Source: Paenibacillus sp. PastM-3
GTDB lineage: Bacteria > Bacillota > Bacilli > Paenibacillales > Paenibacillaceae
DNA length: 64,000 nucleotides
Assembly (NCBI RefSeq): GCF_029893965.1
Contig: NZ_JARXXP010000023.1
Span: forward strand, 34,550-98,549
Direction of reading: 5' to 3'
The notes beneath the pieces were generated by a model. That model saw only the letters and a list, made by a program, of their open reading frames with translations, was not told the origin of the DNA and did not search any database. The position numbers and the translations under genes are program-made. Positions 24,277 to 33,187 of this stretch are shown here, one piece after another. Every line of letters starts with the position of its first letter. Position 1 is the stretch's first letter.

Positions 24277-25701
24277 CTACTCTCTGTTTTTTTGACGTAT
24301 CTTGTTATTCGTTAGGGTCTGGGTGGGACGGCTTCTCAGCATAGAAAAAGGCGCCCGTATAAAGACATCCTTCCAGTCTCCGGGCTTCATAGGCGCAACG
24401 GGTGTGATATAAGAGGTTCCCATGCTTGTTAGCCCCGACAGGTGAATGACAATCAGCGCCATTCCAATCACCAGGCCCATATTGCCCCAAATTCCGGCAA
24501 GGATAATTACTCCAAAACGGATCAGCCTGATAGATGCGCTCATCATATAGCTGGGAATAACAAAAGAAGCAATTGCCGAGGACGCAACCGCAATTATTAG
24601 TACATTACTGGTCAGACCTGCCTGTACCGCTGCCTGTCCAATGACAATACCGCCAACGATGCCGATGGTCTGGCCGATTTTGGAGGGAAGCCGGGCTCCT
24701 GCCTCACGCAGCAGCTCAATCATAATTTCCATCAGCAGAGCCTCATAGACAGGAGGAAAAGGCACTCTGTTCCGTGATTCAGCCAGCGTTCTTAGCAGCG
24801 CCTCCGGGATCATCTCATAATGGAAGGTAGTCACAGAAACATACATCGCTGTAAAGGTTATCGTAATCAGCAAGGCTATAAATCTCAGCAGCCGTAAAGC
24901 CGTGCCCAGCGCCCAGCGCTGGTAATAATCATCAGGGGATGAGAAAAACTCAAAAAATGAGGCCGGTGCGCTAAGTGCTGTCGGACTATTATCAATCATC
25001 ATGATAATCCGCCCGGCAGTCAGTTTGGACACCGCAACATCGGGTCTTTCGGTAGTGAGAAATTGCGGAAACACTGAGTTCGGCATGTCTTCAATAAACT
25101 GGGTCAGCTTGCCCCCATCATTGAGCGCGTCTGTCTCAATTCTCTGAATTCTCCTCTCCAGCTCCTCAACCATTTTCATATTGGCAATGTCTTGGATATA
25201 GAGCACATACACAGCGGTTTTGGATATTTCCCCGACCGCGTATTTGCGGATTTTGAGATGCGGGCTTTTGAGTCTGCGGCGGATCAGGGAAAGGTTCGTA
25301 AAAGCCGATTCGACAAAAGCATCATGCGGGCCTGAGATAACGGTCTCTGTCTCCGATGATTGCACATTCCGTACTTCCGGTCCGGAGACATTCAGCAAAT
25401 AAACCTTTCCCCGGTGAAAAATGGCCACATTGCCTTCCAGAATACCAATTACTGCCGTTTTCGGATCGCTCATCCTCACAAATTGCGACTGCCGCAGCAT
25501 TCTGTCCATTTCAGGGAGCTGAATCCGGGAAAAGGGCTCCAGAACCTCCTGGATGAACAAGGTATTGTCCACGCTATGCGGAAAATAAACGATGTCCGCC
25601 GCAAGCTCCGGAAAGCTCCGGTGGTTCAAATCGGCGCACTGATCGAGTTCCTTAAGGATATGTTCAAGTGAAAGCTCATCCGGCTGATTTCTTTCCATCA
25701 T
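24277..25701 (-). CDS. Spore germination protein, GerA family
   Basis: A 474-residue GerAA-type subunit: soluble N-terminal domain of about 230 residues, then five or six membrane segments. Family motifs include DNSPTALSAPASFFEFFSSPDDYY and RVPFPPVYEALLMEIMIELLREAG. The A subunit forms the ion channel of the germinant receptor. First gene of the A-B-C operon, behind a sigma-G-like promoter and the ribosome site AAAGGAG. Confidence 0.95.
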   Translation of the reverse strand: MMERNQPDELSLEHILKELDQCADLNHRSFPELAADIVYFPHSVDNTLFIQEVLEPFSRIQLPEMDRMLRQSQFVRMSDPKTAVIGILEGNVAIFHRGKVYLLNVSGPEVRNVQSSETETVISGPHDAFVESAFTNLSLIRRRLKSPHLKIRKYAVGEISKTAVYVLYIQDIANMKMVEELERRIQRIETDALNDGGKLTQFIEDMPNSVFPQFLTTERPDVAVSKLTAGRIIMMIDNSPTALSAPASFFEFFSSPDDYYQRWALGTALRLLRFIALLITITFTAMYVSVTTFHYEMIPEALLRTLAESRNRVPFPPVYEALLMEIMIELLREAGARLPSKIGQTIGIVGGIVIGQAAVQAGLTSNVLIIAVASSAIASFVIPSYMMSASIRLIRFGVIILAGIWGNMGLVIGMALIVIHLSGLTSMGTSYITPVAPMKPGDWKDVFIRAPFSMLRSRPTQTLTNNKIRQKNRE

Positions 25702-25732
25702 AACGGCACTCCTTTCCGTGTTTAGATTCCGG

Positions 25733-25762
25733 TAGTATATCCAGATCTTTCTTGGATATTTA
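25733..25762 (-). promoter_or_regulatory. Sigma-G-like promoter of the germination operon
   Basis: On the minus strand TAAATA (25757-25762) is followed after 17 bases by TATACTA (25733-25739). Each element differs by one base from the sigma-G consensus (TGAATA and CATACTA). Germinant-receptor operons are expressed in the forespore by sigma-G, so the context fits. Confidence 0.65.
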
Positions 25763-25783
25763 TGAAGAGCTTCGGCCGCAACG

Positions 25784-25823
25784 AAAAAAGCCTCCGCCTA
25801 CCCGGTCAGGGTAAGGAAGGCTG
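25784..25823 (-). terminator. Terminator of the GH5 gene
   Basis: On the minus strand AGCCTTCCTTACCC pairs with GGGTAGGCGGAGGCT (imperfect), followed by TTTTTTCG, 14 bases beyond the GH5 stop. Confidence 0.85.
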
Positions 25824-25836
25824 TTCGGCAGTTAAG

Positions 25837-27567
25837 CTAGAGCGCTTCACCGCTAACCGCGGTTCCGCTCTTCGTAAGCTTGTAGCTGACAATTTCACCG
25901 CTCCAGAAATGGAATTTCAGGATCACTTCCCCGTCATTGACTTCCTTGAAGAAATTCTCCGTAAGGGTGATCTCGCCTGTACTATAGGAAGGGCTGAACG
26001 TGTAAGCGAACTCCTTGTAAGGTGTCCAGTTCTGCGGTCCGGCGTTGCCGCCCGCAGCATACACGGCTTCCATTGTCGCCAGGCTGTCTCCGTTAAATAC
26101 AGTCGGGATTTTGAAGGAAGCTGTTGTACCGGAGACGCTGCTGAGCTTAGGCTGGGCATAGACCGTCAGCTTGAAGGTCCAGGCAGCACCTTTGTTGAAT
26201 TTGGCGGTAATGATGGCGTTCACACCCAGCTTGCCTGATTTGGTAAGGCTCTCCAGCTTGGCAGCCTTAATTGTCAGCTTATTGCCGCTGAGGGTATAAT
26301 CGCTTCCTTGCTTCAGCTTGCTGCCCGCTACGCTGAGCGAGGTCAGCTTATTGCCGTTCAAGTTGAGCAGGATGTCCGTGTCCTTGACCGCAGCACCCTT
26401 TTCAAGATGGATGAGATCGCTTTCAGCAGTGGCCGAGCGTGTGCTCCAGCTGGTCTTGATCATCGTGAACAGCTGCGGATCAGACCATTTATAAGTCGTG
26501 CGGCCAAAATGCTGCCCGTTGTCCCATAGCATCGAGGTAATCCGCTTCTCTTTCAGATAATAGCCGAGGAATTCAAAAAACTTCAGCTTCTCCCCCTGCT
26601 CAATCGCAGCCGTACTCTGATCAAAGCCAAGCAGCCCGTATTCGCCGAGGATAACCGCAATTCCTTTGGCGGTAAAGGTAGCGTGTACCTTGTCAAAGGT
26701 CTGGATAATGTCATTTTGCGTATCGGCATCGAATTTGGTGTAGCCTGCTATATTAACACTGAACGGCCAGAAGCCGTAGTAATGCACAGTAGCAATCAGA
26801 TTTGGGTCCTTCAGCCCGGTAATCGTCTGGTACAGCACATCCATCCGCTCCTGTGTAGGTGAGGATTCGAGTGACGGAAGGACCAGCGGCCGGACTGTAT
26901 TTTTACCGCCTGAGCTTCTGACGATGCTGTGGAAAGACTTGTTCAGCTCGTTCAGCATAGCGGTGGCTTTTGCTTCATCCGTAGTGTTGCCGTCGGTGAA
27001 CCTCGGTTCGTTAATGCTCTCGAACATCAGCTTGTTCGGATAATTCTTGAATACTGCAGCCACCTGTTTCCAGACCGCGTTATAGCGGGCCAGCACTTCG
27101 TCATGCTTCTGCTCCATCCCGCTGACCCACATCCATGAATCATGGTGGACATTGATCATGACATACAGCTTCTCGCTGAGCGCCCAGTCTACCACCTGCC
27201 GCACTCTGGCGAGATAAGCGGGCTCGATCGTGTAGTTCGGAGCTGCTCCGATGTGTACATCCCAGGTTACGGGTATGCGGATGCTTTTATAGCCCTGGTC
27301 GGCAATTTTCTTGATTAGCTCTCTGGTAACCTTCGGATTGCCCCAGGAGGTTTCGTCGGGGCCTGTAGCATCAAGCGTATTGCCGAGATTCCAGCCCGGC
27401 TGCATGGCATCCACGTAGGTCTGCATGGCGGTTGGTTTAGGTTTCTTGGAGGCGGAAGCTGCCGCGGATACGTTAGGCGTTATCAGTGCAAGCAGCAGAA
27501 ATGCGGATAGTGCAAGTAATAATAGCCTGGGCAATGCTTGTGGCAGCGATGATTTATTCTTAGGCAT
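25837..27567 (-). CDS. Secreted GH5 endoglucanase with X2/Ig-like and C-terminal carbohydrate-binding domains
   Basis: A 576-residue exported endo-beta-glucanase, likely of subfamily GH5_4. Residues 1-36 are a signal peptide. The catalytic barrel spans about 45-370: GWNLGNTLDA, RIPVTWD, NVHHDSW, acid/base E177 (SINEPRF) and nucleophile E299 (ILGEYGLLGF). An X2 Ig-like domain follows at about 375-465 and a C-terminal domain resembling CBM46 at 470-576, as in tri-modular Cel5B enzymes that act on cellulose and xyloglucan. The start ATG at 27567 follows AGGGAGG. A catabolite-type operator lies 113 bases upstream. Confidence 0.92.
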   Translation of the reverse strand: MPKNKSSLPQALPRLLLLALSAFLLLALITPNVSAAASASKKPKPTAMQTYVDAMQPGWNLGNTLDATGPDETSWGNPKVTRELIKKIADQGYKSIRIPVTWDVHIGAAPNYTIEPAYLARVRQVVDWALSEKLYVMINVHHDSWMWVSGMEQKHDEVLARYNAVWKQVAAVFKNYPNKLMFESINEPRFTDGNTTDEAKATAMLNELNKSFHSIVRSSGGKNTVRPLVLPSLESSPTQERMDVLYQTITGLKDPNLIATVHYYGFWPFSVNIAGYTKFDADTQNDIIQTFDKVHATFTAKGIAVILGEYGLLGFDQSTAAIEQGEKLKFFEFLGYYLKEKRITSMLWDNGQHFGRTTYKWSDPQLFTMIKTSWSTRSATAESDLIHLEKGAAVKDTDILLNLNGNKLTSLSVAGSKLKQGSDYTLSGNKLTIKAAKLESLTKSGKLGVNAIITAKFNKGAAWTFKLTVYAQPKLSSVSGTTASFKIPTVFNGDSLATMEAVYAAGGNAGPQNWTPYKEFAYTFSPSYSTGEITLTENFFKEVNDGEVILKFHFWSGEIVSYKLTKSGTAVSGEAL

Positions 27568-27679
27568 GAACACGTAATCCTCCCTTATGAATGAATGATC
27601 ATTGTCTTGCAATCCCCCCGGAGCCTGGTACACCTGTCACCTCCACTTTTTATGTAAACACTCCAAAGTAAACGTTTAT

Positions 27680-27693
27680 TGTAAACGCTTACC
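27680..27693. promoter_or_regulatory. Possible cre or LacI-family operator
   Basis: TGTAAACGCTTACC differs from the CcpA cre consensus (TGWAANCGNTNWCA) at the last base only; a second similar half-match (AGTAAACGTTTATT) lies 14 bases to the left. Either CcpA or the LacI-type regulator encoded at 28267 could bind, giving sugar control of the endoglucanase. Confidence 0.5.
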
Positions 27694-27863
27694 CAAAGAA
27701 TATAGCATCTTTTTCCGGCAGCAAATAACCCAATTATTAGTGGAAAAATCCTGGGAGAATTATTGATTTTTGGTTTTGAGGGCCGGAGCTGTAGTATAAA
27801 AACTGCACAATGTTACTCAAAACCTATGGCATACGAGGATCGGTTGAGTCCTGACTCAGGCAG

Positions 27864-28054
27864 AATCTAAGTGGATTTTTGCATACTAAATTCCGCAAAC
27901 TCTGGCTCTTGCGCAATCTAAGTGGATTTTTGTACACTAATACCTCACATGGCAGCTGAAACTAACGTTTCCGCTGAAATTAAGTAGCCTTTTTCCACCT
28001 AAATTCCCGTTTCAGGATAAAATAGCAGAATTAGTAGTCTTTTTTACAACTAGA
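27864..28054. repeat. Four degenerate ~26-bp repeats
   Basis: Units at 27864, 27915, 27978 and 28029 share the pattern AATyTAAGTrG-TTTTT-CTAA. The first two differ by two bases; the others are more diverged. Spacing alternates 51, 63, 51 bases. They lie in the non-coding region between the endoglucanase and the LacI-type regulator. Confidence 0.6.
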
Positions 28055-28266
28055 TATGTTGGAGGAGGGAATCAGCTTGCCCGGAAATCCCGTAATGCCT
28101 GCTTTCACACTTTGCCTGTAGCATTTTACCCTTAGAATAGGCTGCGGACTGAGCCTTTGGCGAAAAGAACGTGAAGCGTATGAAGCCTTACCGGAATAAC
28201 CGGAGCCGGACCATGATCCGGCATCACAGAAATGTTATATCGAGTATATTGGCCGGCACCGGCTTC
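28055..28266. other. Intergenic region 3' of the LacI-type gene
   Basis: About 210 bases with no gene that I can support. No clear terminator for the minus-strand regulator is visible; GCCGGCACCGGC near 28251 is a small hairpin next to its stop codon. Confidence 0.35.
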
Positions 28267-29244
28267 CTACACCGTCCCCCGCTCAATAATCTCATAATCC
28301 AGCTTGCGGTATACAGGCTGTCTGTTGCCCGTGCGGATCTGCCCGTGGATGATGCGGAAGGCGGCGGCGCCCATGTCGTAGAGATGGTTGTCGATCGTGG
28401 AGATGTCGAGCAGCCGGCCGATCGGCTGATTGTCAAAGCCCAGCACAGCGATATCCTCCGGAATACGCAGCCCGTGCCTGCGCGCTTCGATAATGAGCCC
28501 AGCTGCAACATGGTCGCCGGTAACAATGAATACCTCGGGCCGTTCCTCCATCTGAAGCAGCGAGCGGGCAACTGCCGCCCCGCTCTCCTCTGTCATGCAG
28601 TCGAACAGCATCCATTCCTGGCGGAAGGGCAGCTGATGCTCAGCCAAAAAAGCGTGAAACGCCGTCTGCCGGATGGATGCGCTGCTGCCGTTCTGCCGGC
28701 CCTCGCAATAGCCGATTTTGCGGTAGCCCTTATCTTTCAGATACTCCAGACCATGCCGAAAAGCCGCATAATGCTCAATATAAACAGATGAAAACTGCCG
28801 TTCCCCGTTATCCTGGCAGGTCACAATCGGCCCGTATTCCATATACTCTTCAATGACCTCCGGCAGCAGTGCTGTAGAGACAACCACAACGCCGTCAATC
28901 TCTTTGTTGCGCAGCATCTCAAGCACCTTCAGCTCCTCATCAGGAGCATAGTTGCTCTGGCAGAGGATTAGCCGGTACTGCGCGAGCAGCGCCTCATGGG
29001 CCAGCCCGTCCATTACCACCGAGAAATAAAACAGATTGATATACGGCAAAATCACCGCAACCGTCCCCGTCCGACCGGTACTCAGATGTACGGCATTCAT
29101 ATTGCGTGTATAGTTTAGCTGCTCTATCGTCTGGAGCACGGCGGCTCTCTTCGGTTCACTCACATAAGGATGATTATTCAGCACCCGCGACACAGTCGTG
29201 ACGGAAACACCGGCGATCCTGGCAATTTCCTTGATATTGGCCAT
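28267..29244 (-). CDS. LacI-family transcriptional regulator
   Basis: A 325-residue repressor-type protein. The N-terminal helix-turn-helix (IKEIARIAGVSVTTVSRVLNN) and hinge are typical of LacI/GalR; the rest is a sugar-binding periplasmic-type fold (GYCEGRQNGSSASIR, VTGDHVAAGLIIEARRHG, VLGFDNQPIGRLLDIS). Its effector is not readable. Nearest candidate target is the GH5 gene downstream. Confidence 0.93.
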   Translation of the reverse strand: MANIKEIARIAGVSVTTVSRVLNNHPYVSEPKRAAVLQTIEQLNYTRNMNAVHLSTGRTGTVAVILPYINLFYFSVVMDGLAHEALLAQYRLILCQSNYAPDEELKVLEMLRNKEIDGVVVVSTALLPEVIEEYMEYGPIVTCQDNGERQFSSVYIEHYAAFRHGLEYLKDKGYRKIGYCEGRQNGSSASIRQTAFHAFLAEHQLPFRQEWMLFDCMTEESGAAVARSLLQMEERPEVFIVTGDHVAAGLIIEARRHGLRIPEDIAVLGFDNQPIGRLLDISTIDNHLYDMGAAAFRIIHGQIRTGNRQPVYRKLDYEIIERGTV

Positions 29245-29359
29245 CAGCGCAGCTTCCTCCTGAAATTAGACATCTAGTGGTTTTATTTTACCACACCGCT
29301 TCCCGAAATTTTGTATTGTAAAAAGCTTGCTATGGAACGCATTTCATACGCTACACTGA

Positions 29360-29453
29360 AACTGTAACAGCTTACCGGACTAAACCGGCGTGACCGGAAG
29401 GGCGTGACGGACCGGTTAAGTTACGAATTCCCGCCGTATGAGGCGGTTTTTTG
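29360..29453 (+). ncRNA. Candidate structured small RNA with terminator
   Basis: Between the divergent LacI-type gene and the gerE fragment, GTAAC-CCGG pairs with CCGG-GTTAC across a segment rich in ACCGG repeats (29366-29424). A clear intrinsic terminator follows at 29431-29453: CCGCC-GTATGA-GGCGG then TTTTTTG. No ORF of significance is contained. Possible promoter elements precede it, but none is strong. I do not recognise a known RNA family. Confidence 0.35.
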
Positions 29454-29528
29454 TTACCATATATATCGAATTTGCAAAAATCTACATAAGTCAAAAAGGA
29501 TTTCAAAATTCCCCGCAGTTCTCCGGGC

Positions 29529-29675
29529 AACAAAAAACCTCCCCTCATCCGCAGGATAAAAGGAGGCTTAAACGTGTCACTGCAGCGCAGAAAGGCCAGC
29601 TATATTTTCAGCTCCCCAAGCTTGATCAGCTCGACAACCGCTTGCGAACGGCCTTTGACGTTTAATTTTTGCATG
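29529..29675 (-). pseudogene. Truncated gerE copy (3' end plus terminator), left flanking repeat
   Basis: These 147 bases are identical by eye to 47276-47422. They contain the last 25 codons of gerE and its downstream terminator (CCTCC/GGAGG stem with TTTTTT on the minus strand). Weaker similarity continues about 18 bases to 29693, after which the gene is lost. The copy and the intact gerE at 47347 are direct repeats bracketing 17.6 kb. Confidence 0.92.
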
Positions 29676-29780
29676 CCGTTGGAGAGGTGGTTTGAAGCAC
29701 ACCGACTTTAGTCTGGATATTTTGCTGAAGCCGCTTGTATTAAGGCTGATGCACCTCAAGACATCATTCAAATTATTGAG

Positions 29781-31610
29781 TTATTGCCATTCTACTGTCG
29801 CAGGCGGTTTGCTGGTGATGTCATAAATAATGTAATCAATCGTGTCTGAAAATTGAGTTTCGATTTCCTTTACGATTTGTTGCAAAAGTTCATGATCAAA
29901 ATCAACACCGATTAATCCCGGCCGCCCCGTCATAAAATCGCTCGTAATGAAGGTACGGATGGCTACGGACATCTTGGCTTTCGACCCAAAGGGCAACAGT
30001 ACGGCAAAGCTTTGACTCAGCGCAGGAATATTTAAGCGCTTGGTAATAATGGCGTCCAATTCCCGCAGCAAGTCCACATTTTCATGAATGATATTCATTT
30101 TGGAAATCGTAAAAGGATAGTCGATGTTTTGTTTATTGAGCAGATATCCCATTCGATTGATTTCGGGATTGCGGTTTACGATTATCTTCCCCATTTCATA
30201 CAGCTCGCTCCAGCTTGCATCAAATCCCTTGCCAAATAACAGACCGAGATCGCGGTAACTTCTGCTGTCTCCCTGCACGCCAACTGTTTTTATCGGGACT
30301 TGCAATAATTTATAATCAGCGTACGGAGTTTCTCTGTCTGCCTTAAGACTTGTTGTTTCAGGTGCGCATAGCACACGAACAGCTAAGCCGGGGCCGGGAA
30401 AAGGTTGTCTGGAAGCTATTGCTTCGTCAAGTCCGAGTGAACGGGCCACTTGCCGGACCTCATCTTTATGCCAATCACTGTTGGTCTCAATCACCCGGCC
30501 CTCATTCCGGGCCTTGCGGATCAGCTCGATATCATTGTGATGCGTTTTTATTTTTTGAGCGTAACTGCTGACCCCCGGATTGCCGCTTTCGATTAAGTCC
30601 GGACGCAGTGTGCCTTGAGCCCAGTACATGTGGTCGAAGTCCAAATCAAATTCCTGCGATGTCTCTTTCAACACTTGAAGAAAAACATTGCCGACAAGAT
30701 TTCTTACTTCTTCCGGATCATACAGCTGTGTCAACGGGCCTACACCGTCAAATACCGTGTTAAAGAACTTTTCCCGGGCATCAACTTTAACCAGATTAAC
30801 AATTCCCATGCGTCTCAGGCTTTCACACACGACTGCACTTTCACCTTTTCTCATTAGCCCGTGATCGATATGGATCGCATAGACTTTTTGCGGGCTCAGC
30901 GCCTTAATCAGCAGCACGGCACTCACAGCTGAATCAACACCGCCGCTGACCAGCACCACAACCTTTTCATTCTTCACGGTTTGTCTGATATGATCAATCG
31001 ATTCCTGAATCCGGTCGTCCAGCCTGTAATTTCCTTCAAGCTGACATATGGAATACAAAAAATTTCTCAGCATATTTGTTCCACTTTCCGTTAAGTCAAC
31101 CTCCGGATGGAACTGTACCCCATACAGCCTTTTTTCTGCATTGTAGATAGTTGCCACTATATCCTCTGATGCAGCACCGATTTGAAATGAAGGGGCGACC
31201 CGGGTAACTGAATCCCCATGGCTCATTAACACATGAAGCGGATTGTTTGATATTCCCCCGAACAACGGACAGTCAGCATTAAAGGTAATCATCGTTTCTC
31301 CATACTCGGTTGTAATCCCGGGCTTCACTTCTCCCCCAAAATGCTGATTCATTAATTGCATGCCATAACATATTCCCAATATCGGCTTGTTGATTTCGAA
31401 CAGTTCGGAATGGTATGAAATTTCATTCTTCCACACGCTTCCGGGACCCCCTGATAATATGATGCCCTGGTAGGGAGCCAACTCGGAAATACCGACGCTG
31501 ATTGGATAAATATCGGATTTAACGCCCAGTTCCCGGACCTTCCTGTCGATTACCTTAGTGTATTGTCCGCCACAGTCCAGAATAGCCACTTTTTCAATCA
31601 CTGTTTTCAC
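29781..31610 (-). CDS. Long-form (eukaryote-like) GMP synthetase homologue
   Basis: A 609-residue glutamine-hydrolysing GMP synthetase homologue: class I amidotransferase (triad C81, H168, E170), PP-loop ATP-pyrophosphatase (SGGVDS at 212-217) and C-terminal dimer domain ending KPPATVEWQ. Ordinary bacterial GuaA has about 510-525 residues. The extra ~90 residues lie in the C-terminal domain, where LLQVPIKTVGVQGDSRSY and VAIRTFITSDFMTG resemble the human long-form enzyme. In an operon with LarBCE and two radical SAM proteins it is probably a pathway enzyme making or amidating a purine-like precursor, or a feedback-resistant copy, rather than the housekeeping GuaA. The start is GTG at 31610, overlapping the previous stop; a GTG at 31601 is better spaced from GAGGTG and may be the true start. 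Confidence 0.85.
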   Translation of the reverse strand: MKTVIEKVAILDCGGQYTKVIDRKVRELGVKSDIYPISVGISELAPYQGIILSGGPGSVWKNEISYHSELFEINKPILGICYGMQLMNQHFGGEVKPGITTEYGETMITFNADCPLFGGISNNPLHVLMSHGDSVTRVAPSFQIGAASEDIVATIYNAEKRLYGVQFHPEVDLTESGTNMLRNFLYSICQLEGNYRLDDRIQESIDHIRQTVKNEKVVVLVSGGVDSAVSAVLLIKALSPQKVYAIHIDHGLMRKGESAVVCESLRRMGIVNLVKVDAREKFFNTVFDGVGPLTQLYDPEEVRNLVGNVFLQVLKETSQEFDLDFDHMYWAQGTLRPDLIESGNPGVSSYAQKIKTHHNDIELIRKARNEGRVIETNSDWHKDEVRQVARSLGLDEAIASRQPFPGPGLAVRVLCAPETTSLKADRETPYADYKLLQVPIKTVGVQGDSRSYRDLGLLFGKGFDASWSELYEMGKIIVNRNPEINRMGYLLNKQNIDYPFTISKMNIIHENVDLLRELDAIITKRLNIPALSQSFAVLLPFGSKAKMSVAIRTFITSDFMTGRPGLIGVDFDHELLQQIVKEIETQFSDTIDYIIYDITSKPPATVEWQ

Positions 31611-33154
31611 CTCAAAATGTAATTGTGTTGTGTCAGTACCTCATTAAATTTGTTGGTTTCCAAATGAATGAACTCAGCCAGATCTGTAGTGCGGCTTGTG
31701 GTGTCCTCCAGCTTCAAAAGTAATTGTTCAATCATATTTCTCCAGAGCGCCAAACTTTCGGACCGGATATGCTTAAAAAATCTGTAATCCTCGGTCTCAA
31801 TGGAACGTTCTTCAATGAAGGCTACTTGTTTGTAAAAACCTCGCAAGACTTCTCTAGCCAAATCAACCATTTGCGCAAACACATCTACCCTGGGATCTGC
31901 GTACGTATAGTTATGTCTCTCAGAGCTTTCACTTCCCGGTACAATAAGACCCTGCCGCGCAAGTATTTCCTCATACGAACATCCCTTGTACAAATTCAGT
32001 TTGTTGTATACATTCGCTTCACTATAACAGCTCGTATTAAACAAAAAACGATAGTTCTCTTTCAGTTCATCGAAACTCATAGTAGGAATGATTGCGATCC
32101 AGCCCAAAATCGTTTCTATTCCGCACTCCTGAATCACTTCAATTGCATTCTTTACGGTTTCCGCCTTTACGTCTTTCTTCATCTCATCCAGAATGCGCTG
32201 TATCCCTGATTCTGCACCAATAGAAATCCGCGTCAGCCCTATTTCCTTCAACAGCATAACTTCATTCTTGCTGATATCGTTCGCCCTCATTTGAATATCG
32301 AAGGAGATGGCAATGTTTCTGTCCTTAATTTCCTGGGCAAATTCATGAATCCAGCGTAATCCGTTTTTACTTAAATCGTAAAAAATTTCGTCATTAAAGC
32401 GGAACGTTGAAATATTATAGGTGTTAACTAAGTACTCAATCTCATCAACCACATTTTGGGGTGAGCGGTAGATTCGAAACCGGGGTTCGTAAAATTTTAT
32501 AATGCTGCAAAAGCTGCACCTGCCATAGCAGCCTCTGCTGGCCATCAGCCTGAACATTTTTTTTCTGATGTTCTTGTTCTCAACCAACCGCAAATCTCTT
32601 TTCGGAAAAGGCAGCGCGTCTAAATTGGATATTCGCTGAGGAGGTAAACAGGTGATGTCCCCATCGTCTGATCTGGATACTACTCCAGGAAGCTCTTTGT
32701 AACTTTCATCACCGGTTTTTATGCATTGCAGCAATTGGACAAGAACATGTTCTCCTTCACCAATGATGATGCTGTCCAGTTCGGGACATTCCTCCATTAC
32801 AGTCTCGTAATCCACACTTGAATACGGCCCGCCCAGGCATATATGTCCGGCATATCCCCCAGAACGTAATTTTTGGATGAAATCCTTGGCAACCGGATAA
32901 CTTCTTTGGCTGGGGCATGAGACACCGACAACCAACGGAGAGTCTTTGACGGCTAGTTGGACCAGCATATCATTGTCCATTTTCTCGGCATAACCGTTAA
33001 TATGTTTGGAAGAGAAGTCGCTGGTATCCAGGACAGCGGCCAAATACTGCACGCCGAGCATTTCCTTATTCCCGATCTCCTTTTTCATTGAAGGGTCTTC
33101 AAATCTGGGAACGATTAGTATGCAGTCCAGTTGCGAAACCACGGAATTGGTCAT
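31607..33154 (-). CDS. B12-binding-domain radical SAM protein
   Basis: A 515-residue class B-type radical SAM protein. The N-terminal ~150 residues form a cobalamin-binding Rossmann domain (LGGPYSSVDYE). The SAM-cluster cysteines are C209, C213 and C216 (SRGCYGRCSFCSI). A helical C-terminal region follows. Related enzymes methylate unactivated carbons or build ring systems. The substrate is unknown. The start ATG at 33154 follows GGGGGT; it sits 33 bases after the HemN-like gene and overlaps the GMP synthetase gene by four bases. Confidence 0.87.
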   Translation of the reverse strand: MTNSVVSQLDCILIVPRFEDPSMKKEIGNKEMLGVQYLAAVLDTSDFSSKHINGYAEKMDNDMLVQLAVKDSPLVVGVSCPSQRSYPVAKDFIQKLRSGGYAGHICLGGPYSSVDYETVMEECPELDSIIIGEGEHVLVQLLQCIKTGDESYKELPGVVSRSDDGDITCLPPQRISNLDALPFPKRDLRLVENKNIRKKMFRLMASRGCYGRCSFCSIIKFYEPRFRIYRSPQNVVDEIEYLVNTYNISTFRFNDEIFYDLSKNGLRWIHEFAQEIKDRNIAISFDIQMRANDISKNEVMLLKEIGLTRISIGAESGIQRILDEMKKDVKAETVKNAIEVIQECGIETILGWIAIIPTMSFDELKENYRFLFNTSCYSEANVYNKLNLYKGCSYEEILARQGLIVPGSESSERHNYTYADPRVDVFAQMVDLAREVLRGFYKQVAFIEERSIETEDYRFFKHIRSESLALWRNMIEQLLLKLEDTTSRTTDLAEFIHLETNKFNEVLTQHNYILR

Positions 33155-33187
33155 TGTTTTACCCCCAATCTGCTTGTGCACAGGATC

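Noticed and set aside
29577..29771. A separate LuxR-type gene at the left repeat
   Set aside because: Only the last 25 codons match gerE; the rest of the frame is unrelated sequence.
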